Assembly: GCA_007258455.2 (NCBI GenBank)
Contig: VDFB02018507.1
Coordinates: 124,001 to 188,000, forward strand
Length of the DNA: 64,000 nucleotides
Origin: Sequoia sempervirens
Taxonomy: Eukaryota > Streptophyta > Pinopsida > Cupressales > Cupressaceae
Direction: 5' to 3'
The translations under genes were made by a program, and so were the position numbers. Numbering within the stretch: position 1 is the first letter of the stretch; each line of letters opens with the position of its first letter. Below the pieces are notes generated by a model. That model searched no databases. It was not told where the DNA came from and was given only the letters and a program-made list of their open reading frames with translations. Positions 25,924 through 41,940 of the stretch are shown piece by piece.

Positions 25924-27140
25924 TCATGCCTAGGCGTCATGGTAGAGGTCGTGGTCGAGGTCGAGGTGGAGGCCATGGGCCAAACCCCCAGGTTACTCCC
26001 CCTCAGAGCTCCCATGAGAGCGAGCATGCCGAACAGTTGGGTCCTTAGTTGGAACAGACAAGTGGGGAACGGATTCTGATTCAGCCAGAGGTTGAGGGAG
26101 CACAGTTGCGTCCCTTACTGAAAGAGGTACTTTCTAGACTTGGTCCGAGGCAGGAAGTTGATCAGGAGGTGGTTAGAGAACGTGATAGATCTCCTAGGAG
26201 AATTGTTAATACTACAGAGCAGGATGCCATAGTTGCAGGACATATGAGAGATTTGTTGAGGGCACGCCCTCCTACATTTGATGGCACAAGTGGTGGTCTA
26301 GAAGTAGAGACCTGGTTACTAGACTTGGGAAGATGTTTTGCTATGCACCCATATGGTAGCAATACCCAAGCTATATGCGCCATCATGCATCTGAGAGGTT
26401 TTTCCTCTACTTGGTGGCGTTTGGAGGAGTAGAAGCTCCATCTAGAGATTGGGTCAGTTTTTTGGGAAATGTTCTTAGAAAGATTTATAGCACGTTTCCT
26501 ATCTGATCATTAGAGACAACGACGAGCTAATGAGTTTCATGATTTACGTCAGATGGCTTTATCTATTGAGCAGTATGAACGCAAATTTTATGAGCTCAAA
26601 CAATATGTTGGAATTGGTGATGATGAGGCGATGTTGGTGTAGCATTTCATTAGGGGTTTGAATGCCCGTATTAGTGGAGTTAGAGTCTTCGAACCAAAGA
26701 CTATGGGGTTGCAGTGGAGAAAGCGCGTATTGTGGAGGAGAATCTGACTCTGGCATTGGGTGGACATATAGGTGTCCAGATAGGTAGTGCACCTATAGCA
26801 GGTTTTGGTCCACGAGGTGGTCAGATACAGACATGAGGTTCCTCTAGGAACCAAAAAACACCCGTTAAGGGTGGACAGTAGCAACAGCGGCGTAATCCTC
26901 AAAAGAATAATAATTTGTAGTCTCAACAGGGTAATAATTCTCAGTCAGGAAAGAACCGTAACTAGTGGCACAATAAGCGCAATCGACAAGATCGGCCAGC
27001 TCAGAGTGCATAGTCTACAATTAGTAGAGGCAGCTTTCAGCAATCCAATGCACCTTCGGGTGGCAGAGGATTTGGTAGAGGTACTGGTTGTTATTCTTGC
27101 GGTCAACAAGGACATATTGCTACCTAGGCAGTGTCCTTTG
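25924..27140 (+). pseudogene. gag relic of the 12.8-kb element
   Basis: The Met at 25924 opens an Arg/Gly-rich start (MPRRHGRGRGRGRGG). The gag core follows: RARPPTFDGTSGGLEVETWL (near 26260), then LRGFSSTWWRLEE, LSIEQYERKFYELKQYVGIG and a FIRGLNARI-like segment. A frame change near 26690 leads into a Gln/Asn/Arg-rich tail and the zinc knuckle CYSCGQQGHIA at about 27090, whose last cysteine lies in the next frame (RQCPL). About ten stops interrupt it, nine TAG and one TGA. Gag packages RNA in cytoplasmic particles. Confidence 0.85.
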
Positions 27141-27149
27141 AGAGGTTCA

Positions 27150-27689
27150 TCAGGATTTGGGCAGCGACCGATAGCTTCTGAGCCTACAGTTGGAGATGTA
27201 GGCCGTTCTCATACAGTTTATGTTACGGTAAATAATTGCCAGGTCGATCATCATAATACAATGGTCGAGACTTCAGGTCAGTTACAAGGTACTAATGTTA
27301 CTATTCTCTTTGATTCTGGAGCTACTAATTCCTTTATTTCACCTACTATTGTTGATCGATGTGGTCTCGTGGCGGTAAAGCAAGGTGGTAAGTGGCAGGT
27401 AGAATTCACCTCTAGGGTGAAGGTAGTGGTAGAGAACCTTGTACGCAATTGTGGACTAATAATTGGTTTGTTATCTACCTTAGTGGATCTTCATGTTACA
27501 CCTCTAGGATCGTATAATATTGTTTTAGGAATGGACTGGTTAGAATCTCATCATGTTGTGATTGACTGTCGACTGAAGACAGTAAGTTGTAATAATGATT
27601 TAGGTACAAAAGTTGAAATTATAGGTGTTCAAAGACCTATCTCTTTGCAGATGATTTCTGCTATGCAATTGAAGAGATGTCTTCTTTAG
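27150..27689 (+). pseudogene. Aspartic protease relic (pro)
   Basis: An open stretch reads GTNVTILFDSGATNSFIS; the DSGA triplet at about 27313 is the active site of retropepsin-type proteases. Further on, VDLHVTPLGSYNIVLGMDWL is the usual C-terminal flap and GMDWL motif of plant Ty3/gypsy proteases. The catalytic residues are intact, but the frame is separated from gag by a shift near 27125 and ends in a TAG at 27687. The enzyme would cleave the Gag-Pol precursor. Confidence 0.9.
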
Positions 27690-28680
27690 GGTTGTCAACT
27701 GTTTGCAACAATAGTTAATGACTTGGAGGTAGGGGAGAGCCGTGAGATATCTCTTAATGATCATCCTATCCTCAGGAAACTTGCAAATGTATTTCCTAGT
27801 GATATACCTGTTATGCCACCGAAATGAGATATTGATTTTAGAGTTGACCTAGTTCCTGGAGCAGAGCCTATATCTCAAGCTCCATACAGAATGACTACTT
27901 AGGAACTAGAAGAGCTTCGTATCCAGTTGGAGGAACTTTTAGATAAGGGTTTCATTCATCTGAGTGTTTCTCCTTGGGGAGCACCTATCATCTTCGTAAA
28001 GAAGAAGGACGGATCACTTAGATTATGTATTGACTATTTCCAATTGAACAAAGTAACAATAAAGAATCGATATCCTTTACCCAGAATCGATGATCTTTTC
28101 GATCAGATCAAGGGAGCTAATGTGTTCTCTAAGATTGATATGAAATCAGGTTACCATCAGTTACACATTGCAGAAGCAGACATTCATAAAACAACATTCT
28201 GAACTTGCTATGGGCACTATGAATTCACAGTAGTACCATTTGGGTTAACAAATGCACCATCAGTTTTCATGAGTTTGATGAATGGTGTCTTTCACACATA
28301 CCTTTATCATTTTTTCCTTGTGTTTCTCGATGATATTTTGATCTATTCAAGAAATATGAAGGAGCACGAAGAGCATCTGAGACAAGTATTGCAATGCTTG
28401 AGGGAGAATCAATTGTACGCAAACCTGAAGAAGTGTGACTTCTTTCAGACTGAGGTGAAATACCTTGGTCATGTGATTTCTAGAAAGGGTATTGTTGTGG
28501 ATCCTTCAAAGATCCAAGCTATTGTTGATTGGCCCGTGCCTACCAATGTAGCTGAGGTTTGTAGTTTATGGGTCTTGTTGGATACTATAGACGATTTGTT
28601 TAGAGGTTTTCTAGGATTGGGCACCCCATTACTTCTCTTCAGAGGAAAGGGAAGAAATTTGTCTGGACGGAGCAATGTCA
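27690..28680 (+). pseudogene. Reverse transcriptase relic
   Basis: Linker PILRKLANVFPSDIP leads to the RT domain: [54 protein letters not shown] and [15 protein letters not shown]. Next come [18 protein letters not shown], the catalytic FLDDILIYS at about 28327, and [16 protein letters not shown] of the thumb. Stops occur at 27824 (TGA), 27899 (TAG) and 28201 (TGA), and there is a shift near 28560 after VAEVCS. It would copy element RNA into DNA within the particle. Confidence 0.93.
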
Positions 28681-29104
28681 GTTGGCTTTTCAGACACTTA
28701 AGCAAAAGCTGACTAATGCACCTATATTAGTTGTTCCTGATCCTACTAAGGATTTTTTTGTTTGCACCGATGTGTCCTTGGAGGGTTTAGGAGCAGTATT
28801 GATGCAAGAAGGGCATGTGATCGCATATGAGTCTCGCAAACTCAAGGATCACAAACTGAATTATCCCACTCATGATTTGGAGCTTGCCATAGTTGTTCAT
28901 TCATTGGTTCGATGGAGGCATTTCTTATTGGGTCACCGCTTCGAACTTCATAGTGATCACCATAGTCTGTAATATATTTTTACGCAACCTAATTTGAATG
29001 CTAGACAGAGACGGTGGATGGAGTTCTTATGTGAATATGATTTTGAGGTGAAATATGTTCAGGGAAAAGAGAACGTAGTGGCTGACGCTCTCAGTCGCTG
29101 ATGA
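28681..29104 (+). pseudogene. RNase H relic
   Basis: Follows RT with [19 protein letters not shown], then FFVCTDVSLEGLGAVLMQEG, where the D of CTDVS is the first catalytic acid. VIAYESRKL, NYPTHDLELAIVVHSLVRWR and HSDHHSL (second and later acids) follow. A TAA after HHSL precedes [19 protein letters not shown] and [12 protein letters not shown]. The domain degrades RNA in RNA-DNA hybrids during replication. Confidence 0.92.
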
Positions 29105-30250
29105 CATGAGATTTCTGCTATTACTCTTGAAGTAGATTTGAGGAGCCAAATTTTAGCAGCACTTCCTACAGATAGATTGTATCAGGAGGTGAAGACAGAG
29201 ATTGAATCTAGTAGACCTCTAGAGGGTAGAATTATAAGGTATACTCTTGAACCAGATGGTTTATTGCAACATTTAGATCGTATCTATGTACCATATTCTG
29301 AAGGTCTTCGCACATTGATTATGATTGAGGCTCATCAAGCACCTTACTCAGCTCATCCTAGTGTTAAGAAGATGCATGTGGATCTTCGACAGTTGTACTT
29401 TTGGCCCGGTATGAAATGTGATATCACTGATTTTGTATCGAGATGTCTTGAGTACCAGAGAGTTAAAGCTAAGCATCAACATCCCACCAAATTATTGCAG
29501 CCACATCTCATTCCTAAATGGAAATGGGATATTATATCAGTTGATTTCATTGTTGGATTACCTATGTCGTCACGTCGACATGATGCCATTATGGTTATTG
29601 TTGATAGATTGACTAAGGTAGCACATTTTTCTCTAGTTCGATCATCTTATAATGCTTCATCTGTAGCTAGGATATTCATGGAGGATATTGTTAGGTTGCA
29701 TGGAATTCCTCATAGGATTATATCAAATAGAGATCCTATGTTTACATCAGCCCTATGGACTTCATTACAACATGCTCTAGGTACATAGTTGAAATTCAGT
29801 TCAGTATATCATCTTGAAACAGATGGTCAGACATAGAGAGTTAATCAAATTCTTGAGGATATGCTTAGAATGTATGTAATGGACCAACAATCACGTTGGG
29901 AAGATTATCTATACTTAGTGGAATTTTCTTACAATAATGGATATCAAAGTTCCATAGGTATGCCCCCATTTCAGGCGTTATATGGAGTCCTTTTCGGACT
30001 CCATTGAGTTGGGATCGACTTGAGGATAGAGTGTTACTTGGACCTGAGATGCTTCGAGACATGGAGCGATAGGTTGATCGCATTAGAGAATATTTGATAG
30101 TAGCACAGGATAGACAAAAGAAGTATTTTGATGCACATAGAGTGGACCGCTAGTTTTCAATTGGTGATAGAGTACTTCTTCGAGTGCGACCGCAAAAGAT
30201 TCCAATCCGTTATGGAAAAGGCTCTAAGCTTGCGCCTTGATTTGTTAGGC
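29105..30250 (+). pseudogene. Integrase relic
   Basis: The zinc domain has HPSVKKMHVDLRQLYFWPGM and CLEYQRVK; the second cysteine of the usual CxxC is a tyrosine (TGC to TAC). The core has WDIISVDFIVGLPMSSRRHD (first Asp), VIVDRLTKVAHF, then GIPHRIISNRDPMF (second Asp), and after a TAG at 29786 the VNQILEDMLRM segment with the catalytic Glu. The C-terminal part reads RVLLRVRPQKIPIRYGKG. A shift near 29995 and stops at about 29836, 30070, 30150 and 30238 break it. Integrase inserts the cDNA and makes the 5-bp duplication seen at the ends. Confidence 0.92.
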
Positions 30251-30596
30251 CATTTGAGATTCTAGAGAGGATTGGTCCTGTGGTGTATCGAATCGTCTTA
30301 CCACCCATTTTGTCACGTATTCATGATGTCTTCCATGTGTCAGTTCTTAGACCTTATCATCCTGATATTTCTCATGTACTTTATAGGAATGTGTTACAGG
30401 TAGAGGATGGGTAGCTGGCTTTGGAGCCCGTGGGCATTCTTCAACATTGGAGGCTCATTCTCAGGGGTTGAGATGTTGACCAGGTGAGGATCCAATGGGA
30501 TCCTAGCCATGAGGCATCTGCTACTTGGGAGGATGCGACACGCATGAGAGGCTTTATCCCTATCTTTTCACAGGCTTTCAGGAGTAAGCCTGATCC
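30251..30596 (+). pseudogene. C-terminal chromodomain-like tail of the polyprotein
   Basis: Reads PFEILERIGPVVYRIVLPP, HDVFHVSVLRPYHPD, then VRIQWDPSHEASATWEDATR and GFIPIFSQ. The (V/I)xWxxxxxxxATWE pattern is that of chromovirus chromodomains, which direct integration to heterochromatin. Stops at about 30413 (TAG) and 30466 (TGA). The domain is diverged, so the name is tentative. Confidence 0.7.
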
Positions 30597-30608
30597 TAGG
30601 GGGGAGGA
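30597..30608 (+). other. Polypurine tract
   Basis: AGGGGGGAGGA directly precedes TGTAGTACCC of the 3' LTR; it primes plus-strand synthesis. Confidence 0.92.
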
Positions 30609-32404
30609 TGTAGTACCCCTCCATTTTTCTTATGTTTTCTGACAGTATGTTTTCACTTTGATAGACCCTGATACTTTTTTTTGATGTATTTGATCGCTGA
30701 CAGGAGAGCAATGGTGGATTTATTTTATGATGTGATGATACACTGTTTGGTGGTGATTATTTTTGACATGCTTTATGTTAGCATAGATGTTTACTTGAGA
30801 TGTTATTGCTATATATGTTTATGGTAGATTAATTGATATTTATTTTTTCAGTTCGATGTGATATTGTATTGGTGAGGAGAACGGAGTTGCATCACTTGCT
30901 TGAGAGTGCCCTGTGATTTCCACAATTTTCTCTTCACGGTGTGTTTGAATTATGGATTATATACATGTATGTTATATGTCTGATTGCAGGATTGCAGGTA
31001 CATGACACTGACTCTAACTGGTTTCACAGGTCTGAGCGTGTCCAGACTCAACAGTAATGTTGATTGGGAGGTAGTAACGAGGTTTTTCCTAGTCTAGCCT
31101 CAAACCTAGTCACAGTATGTCATCAATTTAGGTCTAGTGTGTTTGGTTGTCCCATCTAAGTTTGCCTTGTTATTTGTTATGCAAGGTTTATTTTTTGAAT
31201 TTAATGTTAGATTAATGTTCTTAATAATTTAGTGCTTATTTAATTAATTTTAAATATTGTAGATAAAGGTTTCTTATTTTATTTAATTAATTAAATTAGT
31301 TTGTTTGGTAAGATAATTTAATCATTGTGATTAAAGTTATTTTATTAAATAAATTAATTAATTGATTAAATTTCCTATTATTGAGTGAATAGATTAAATA
31401 TTGTTTAAATGTTTTTGTGTGAATGGGAATTTTAAATTTGTTTAAAGAAAATGAAATTTCTTTTGAATCTTTAAATTCAATAAAATAGAATAATTCTTTA
31501 TAATTGTTAAAAGAAAATATATGTGAGTTTGTTAGAAGATATTTTTGATTTTCCATGTGTGTTAGTAAAATTAAATGCAAATTCTTGTTGAGGAATTTCT
31601 CAGAGAGAATATTGCCAGAACTGGAAAAGGAAAGAAGGCACTTCACGGGAAACAAAAAGAAAACAAAGAATTGCTGGAAAAATTATTAGTTTATTTTTGG
31701 GGTTTTGATTTTAAAATTCTGGAAGAAGATCTCGGGATTATTTTTTGGTTCAGTTATTTGCATCTTTCTGGAAGTGGAGGTTTGGAAAGGGCTTTGGAAT
31801 TTGCACTCAGCAGGCAAAGTTTTTCTTCAACTTTCAATACTTCAAGCTACAGGAAAATAGGTTCTTTGCTATTTATTTAGTTATATTGTGATTCGAAAAG
31901 ATTGCATGTATAAAAATTTATTTTTTTAGAAGTTTTGTTAAATTTTTAAAATAGAAAGATTGCCTAAAGAAGAAATTTTGATTGAAGCTTCTGTACTTCT
32001 CAGTAAAATTTTGTTGAAAATATTTCTATAGAAAATTTGTTACCTCTCTGTGTAATTTGAAACAACACTTTATAGTAAAATCAGAGAGCATCACAGAAGG
32101 TTATTGTTAATCAATAGAAAATTCTCAGAAGGAAACAGTATAAATCTCAGTAGATTTATAATGAAATTCTCTGATAAATTCGAGGAAACAGAAACCTCTG
32201 GGAAAAAACTTTTGTTTTAAAAATATATATATATTTGGACTATAGAAAATATTTTGAGGACCTGGAATGAAAATGGAACCCTCTGTTATGGAAATTATTA
32301 ATTTCTAATAAAATTGTTAAATTGGTAGATTTCTCAATTTCCTGTAGAAAACCCCCTCTGAAAGTAATTACTTGATTATAATATTTTATTTATTGATTAA
32401 ATTG

Positions 32405-32441
<37 letters not shown>

Positions 32442-34546
32442 ATAAATAATATATATACATATACATATACAAATATACACATATGAGTTTTTATTGTAAT
32501 ACTATTCTGAAGAATTTTATTTTCTTTAAAATCGTAAATTTGTACGACGAAATTGAAAAAAATGGAATTTTTTGTTTTATTTTAAAAAATATATAAACAA
32601 GTTTGGGGGCCACAGGGGTTACCCCCATAGCCGCCCCATAAAGGGCGACGATTGTGGAGGCAATCGGCACTGCCCTCACAGGCAGCGCACGGCTACCAAC
32701 ACAGTCGTTGCCCCATATGGGGAGGGCTATGAATACAACCGGTGACTATATATATTACAGTCTTTAAACTTTATTCGCCCATATGATATTTTATTAAATT
32801 CAATTTATTTTATTAAAAACGAATTTCAAATTCTTAGATTTAAATTTTAAATATATTATATATATGTAAATATATATATATATGTAAATATATATATATA
32901 TTTATTTATTTATATATATATATATACATATATAGTTTCAGGAAAATAATTTAGTATTTAAATAAGATTTCTTGAATAGATACTTATAGAAGCATAAAAT
33001 TAACCATTTTCAAACAATAAAATTGAAAAGAGAAAATTGATATTTATTTTTATATGAAATTGAGAAAATCAGAATTAGATTAATTATTCCAATATCTTTA
33101 TTGTTTGAGAAAAGAATTTTTAAATAAGTTGATTAAATTTTGTGTATTATGTAATTGGTTTGTTTGGATTTAGTATATCTGAATATGAGAATATTTATTT
33201 GTCTAAATTGTGATTAAGTTATATTTTCTCATTTGCACGTTGTATAGGCAACATTGGTTACTTAGGTTTGTAAGTCTTCCAATTTCATTTACTTTAGAAG
33301 ATATTTTTTATGTGTTTGATTATAATCCTTTGAGTTAGTTTAGGTAGTGCAACATATAGTTCTTTTCGGTTTAGACACCTGGTTCTATGAACGGGTTGTG
33401 ATGTCTATTGTTATATTGTTGGTTTTTAATGCTAGTATATGTGCACCTTGTCTACCCATAGTTAGTGGAATTAGTTTCCTTATGTTGTTATTAGGGGAGT
33501 GGCTCTTTATGAGGGCCAGCACACAAAGTGGTGCCAAGGTAACTCATGTAGAGTTAGTTAATTAGTGAAAACTAAATCAACATCTTAGGTAGTCTAAAAT
33601 ATTTAACTTGAATAATTATGCCTCACTCATGGACTCAAGGGCTAGTTCAGACTTTGGGGATGAGTCGAGAAGGCCTGGAATGGAAAAATCGATATCTATT
33701 CATTATGAAAGATATTTGATTCCACAACAGATTGCATATGGGGCCAGGTTTCATAAGACATTACCAAGGTAACCCAAGATGGGGGTCGAAACCTAGGAAG
33801 ATTCTCCTGGGTAACCTATGCAACATTGTGATGACACTCCACCTATAATAATAGTATCCTTGTGAATTTAGTGTGTTTGATCCTTTAGTTCTGGAAGCAA
33901 TGTAACCATTAAGTTAAGTTGTTATTTGTATAGTTTTGTCTATGGTATTGCTTGTGACTAGGGTTTGTAGGTTATGTCTAGGGAACCTTTTTACTATCTC
34001 CTAGCACAGGGGGTGGGCCTATGGGTACCACTTGGTTGGGTGGAACTTGCACCTTACATTGTTGGGTCCCCAGTTCTTGTTCGTGGCGACGAGTACTTCT
34101 TGGATGGAGAGCTCGTATGTGAAAATGTACTTTCTCATATTTATCATTTGTATCAGTGGAAACCTTACTTATGTATCACTCCTCAATTGTAATCAGGTAG
34201 AACTTTTGTAACATGTAATTGTACACTTTTGTATTACCTACCTCATTTGGAAATGAGTATTGTAAATGTTATTATAATTGCAATGTAAGAAAGAATCATT
34301 TTGTACATTATTCCTTCATTGATGTTATTTATTTGTTAATGAATGTATGCTCTTAAGTTTATGAGAATTAAATACATGCTATGTTTAGTTACTTATGTTA
34401 ATTATGGGATTTACATGTAGTGGGTCATTGTGCATCTTAGGGAATGTTTGCATTAATGAAGTTCATGTATACACTTTCTTTAAAAAAAATTATTACACTA
34501 TCGTAGCCATTGCAACATTCTTTAGGTTACGTGACAGGGCATTACA
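30609..34546 (+). repeat. 3' LTR (3.9 kb)
   Basis: Begins TGTAGTACCCCTCC and ends GGGCATTACA, followed by ACATG. Collinear with 21751-25772. The (AT)n site of the 5' LTR is replaced by a short TA run and (TG)n at 32419-32440. Confidence 0.95.
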
Positions 34547-34551
34547 ACATG
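34547..34551. other. Target-site duplication, right copy (ACATG)
   Basis: Matches 21746-21750 exactly. Confidence 0.95.
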
Positions 34552-35099
34552 AATGATTCCATTTGTTCTAATATGTATTTACCTAAACTTCACACCTAGG
34601 ACATTGACCAAGAAAAGTTTTTTTATTTTTTGAACGAATAACACAAGAATGACTCTAACATTCAATATATGACATTGACATATCATATTGCATGCTAACA
34701 TGCACAAAAATTGTCATGTCAAGCACAATGAGACATGCAAGAAAACATCACCATTTCTCCACACAAGGTCGCATGGGTGGAAGACATACAAATCATGTGA
34801 TGAAGTCACCAAGATGATCCTACAAGAGAGTGGAGCTTCACCATGATGATTAGGTCTTAACCCATGATCACATGCTTTCATGAATACAAAACTAGGGTAG
34901 GATAAGGCAATAATATAACTCAATTCCAATCCCTAAATGCACTGAATAAAAATCACAACATCAAGGGAAACATTTGCAATAAGTGAGGCATGTATGAGAT
35001 ACCATACTTCAACTAGTCAAAATGACCACTAGTTTCATACCCATGGAGTAGGATGAGGGAAACAACTACCTCCAATCCACTACATGGTAACACAAATGA
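34552..35099. other. Intergenic DNA, no gene seen
   Basis: No motif or repeat recognised between the LTR element and the CT-rich block. Confidence 0.5.
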
Positions 35100-37515
<2,416 letters not shown>

Positions 37516-37544
37516 ATGTGCACCAAGATGTGATACAAAAAGGG
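37516..37544. other. Strand-switch junction between CT and GA blocks
   Basis: A short non-repetitive stretch (TTTATGTGCACCAAGATGTG followed by ATACAAAAA) is the only mixed-composition sequence between the pyrimidine block and the purine block. Confidence 0.85.
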
Positions 37545-38940
<1,396 letters not shown>

Positions 38941-38950
38941 ATACAACTTG

Positions 38951-39016
38951 TTGATTACTGAAATTTGACCTCTTGATTATTGAAATTTGACATGTTGATT
39001 ACTAAAATTTGACTAA
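38951..39016. repeat. 22-bp tandem repeat, three copies
   Basis: TTGATTACTGAAATTTGAC-like units start at 38951, 38973 and 38995. Confidence 0.85.
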
Positions 39017-39559
39017 GTTTAAAAAATTATAAGATCTTCCAAAAGCTAGAATTTGTATTATAATAGCAAGAGATCTGAAACCACTCTCAAACATCTTGAA
39101 ACTATATACATGAAATATAACTTAAAGTATAAGAAAGTAAATATCCATATGTAAATGTCAACGTATACTTTATTTAATTTATATATTTTCATTGGCAGAG
39201 AAAGATAGACAAATACAGAAAAAAATAAACACTTTAACAAAATGCATTCTAAAAACTTAGCATTCACATTTCGTGAGTGCCAAATTTGACACTCGCCAAA
39301 TGATGCATTTCTTTTGGCACTTTCCAAATGGGTTGCTTAGGGAAACACCAAGCCTTAGGATTGATCATCTGAGCCATTTGGTGAGCACCAAATTTGGTGC
39401 TCACTAAGTGGTCATTTTGGGTAAAAAGACAAAAGCGACATCTTTTGTGTGTCACAAATTGGTGCATATACCTAATTGTAATTTCAAGGATAAGCCTAAT
39501 AGAAAAATAGTTTAAACTTCACAATATATCGAACAATGTCATGGTTGACATAGATTTAC
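39017..39559. other. Intergenic DNA, no gene seen
   Basis: Several TTTGGTGCTC/GAGCACCAAA and TTTGGCACT words give weak local inverted repeats near 39270-39420. No coding motif. Confidence 0.45.
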
Positions 39560-41665
39560 TATATTTAAAATTATGACCTCAACTATATTTAGAATTAGGA
39601 CCTCACCAATGGTACCAATGGAAGATTAATGATAGACAAACAAATGTTCAGTTAGCAAGTAAAAAATTAGCAAAATTTTATGAGCAACCATGCATTCAAA
39701 ACTATTTTACCCAACTAAAATTTTAAAATAATTAAGATATTTATTTGAATATAATATTGATCATTTGATATTGGCACTTAGAGTTCTCAAGGTGACACCT
39801 TACCAAAGGCTACATTTGTACATCAATGGACTTAAGGACCAAATTCAACATGGTGATCATTTTTTGGAACCTCATACGATTATGAAAGTTATGCAATAAG
39901 CATTGTATATTGATAAAAAAAAAAACACCATCAAAGGTGAAATGATGAGAGTAACTGATAAAAATGTGACTAATCCTACTATAAAAAATATGGACAAATT
40001 CTTTAACATAAGAGAAATTAGTAAGTTCTCTCCTCAACAAGAGAAATTGAAAAAAGTGAAAAAAGGCCTATGTTGGAATTGTGATAGAAAATGGTCAAGG
40101 AGTCATAAGTGTTATATTAGTGAGAAAATAATAAGGTTGAAGAAGAGGTAGAAGTACCTATACAAGAATCAAACATAAAACTTAAGAATGATGATTCTAA
40201 GGAAAAAAGAAACACTACTATCTCCTTGCATGCATTGAATGGAATAAATGCACCAATAATACTCAAAGTAACAATAATATAAAAAAGAAAAATGTGAAAG
40301 TGTTAGTTGATATTGGCAGTACACACAACTTTATTGATAGAAGATTAGCTAATGAGCTCAATTATTATTTTTATCCAATTTCTAATTTTCAAGTCATGAT
40401 AGTTGATGGGAAATGACTACCTTGTAGTGGTAATTTCCATCATATAAAAATATCAATGATAAATTATCAAATATATTCATAAAAAAAAATTATCCTTATT
40501 AGTGGAGTGGATTTAGTTTTGGGTGTGCAATGGCTTAAGCAATTAGGAACAATATCTTTCAATTTCCAAGACTTATCCATGGCTTTTAGGATACATGGGA
40601 AAAAGTATAAACTTTTGGGAATAAAATCACCACCAAATAAAACCATTATCTCCCAGAGGATAGAGAAATTACTCAAAAAAGGTTCTTATAATATAGGGGC
40701 ACAATTAAATTTTATATAAGCACAAGATATGATAACTCAAGATCAACCAAAAATTCAAGAGATTATTCAACACCACCAACAAGTATTTCAAGAACCCAAG
40801 GTTGTAGGTCTCTAATTGGAAATCATAATCATGACATTAAATTAATACCACGAAGCATTGTTCATCCCAAAAAAAAACTATATTACTCTCCTATGATTAA
40901 TCTTAATAAAAAGGATGATCCATGGAGAATGTTCTCACATTACAAGAAGCTAAATAAAATCACTCATAGAGATAAGTTTCATTTTCTTATTGTTAATGAT
41001 TAAAAAGAAAATAAAATCAATGCAAAATAATCCAAATGTGTCTTTAGGGTGAAACAAGTAGAATACCCAAGACATTTGGTGTCACTCAAAGGTTTTAAGA
41101 TGGACCCTAATAAGAGAGATTATTTTTGGGTTTAACAAGATACTATAGAAGATTTGTTCATACCTATCATTCTATAAAGAAAATTTTCTTTTGGAAAGGT
41201 ATTAAAGTGAATATCCAAAAAAAATTGGTAGAATGTTTGATATGCCAAAAAATAATAGGGAAATAATAAATACTTTAGGCCTCAAGTACAAATATTAGGC
41301 ATTCCAATGCAACATTGGGAAAAACTATTAATGAACTTCATTATGGGGCTGCTAAAGATAAATAATATTGATGTAATATGGCTTGTTGTGGATAGAATAA
41401 TTAAGCATGCATATTTTTTTGGACTCTCATCTACTTTCCACTAATATTATGGAAAAATTATTCATACAAAAAATCCATGGAATTTCCAAAATCAGATTGG
41501 AAAATAGAGCCACCTCAAAATTTCTAATCAAGTGGAAGAATTTTCCAATTGAAGATGCAACATGGAGTGATGAACAATTCATACAAAATATTTTAGAGTT
41601 GCTAAGCATTGAGGGAAATATTTTTTTGAAGAGGAAGGGAATGTTATTAGCCTAATATGATATAT
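39560..41665 (+). pseudogene. Deleted Ty3/gypsy chromovirus relic
   Basis: Collinear pieces of a gag-pol polyprotein remain. The gag C-terminus (LYINGLKDQIQHGDHFLEPH near 39815) leads to a zinc knuckle GLCWNCDRKWSRSHKC at about 40065. The protease has VDIGSTHNFIDRRLANEL (usual DSG now DIG) and VDLVLGVQWLKQLGTISFNF near 40505. A short RT piece with WRMFSHYKKLNKITHRDKF lies near 40925, after which most of RT and all of RNase H are absent. Integrase pieces CLICQK (41235) and IWLVVDRIIKHAYFFGLSS near 41380 follow, then a clear chromodomain FLIKWKNFPIEDATWSDEQF near 41515. About 2 kb remain of a normal 4.5 kb, and no LTRs were found. It is a different lineage from the 21.7-34.5 kb element, judged by its protease and chromodomain sequence. 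Confidence 0.85.
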
Positions 41666-41940
41666 ACTTAAGTATATATTATATATTCCTAAGGATAAGC
41701 ATTTGTGGCATGCTTAGCCCTAACATAAATATTAGTTAATACAGTAATACCTATTAATTAGGATGAAGGGGTATGTCCCTATGTAGTTTAGACTACAACT
41801 AAGGAAGAAAACTCTCTCCCATATCATCATATCATGCAATATTGAATTCAAATGTTATTATCTAATTATTGGAGGTCAATCCCTCGAAGTGGTATGCTAT
41901 ATTTATGATTTTTATAAATATTTCCAAGAAATATCATAAC
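41666..41940. other. AT-rich DNA, no gene seen
   Basis: Nothing recognised between the chromovirus relic and the next CT-rich block. Confidence 0.5.
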
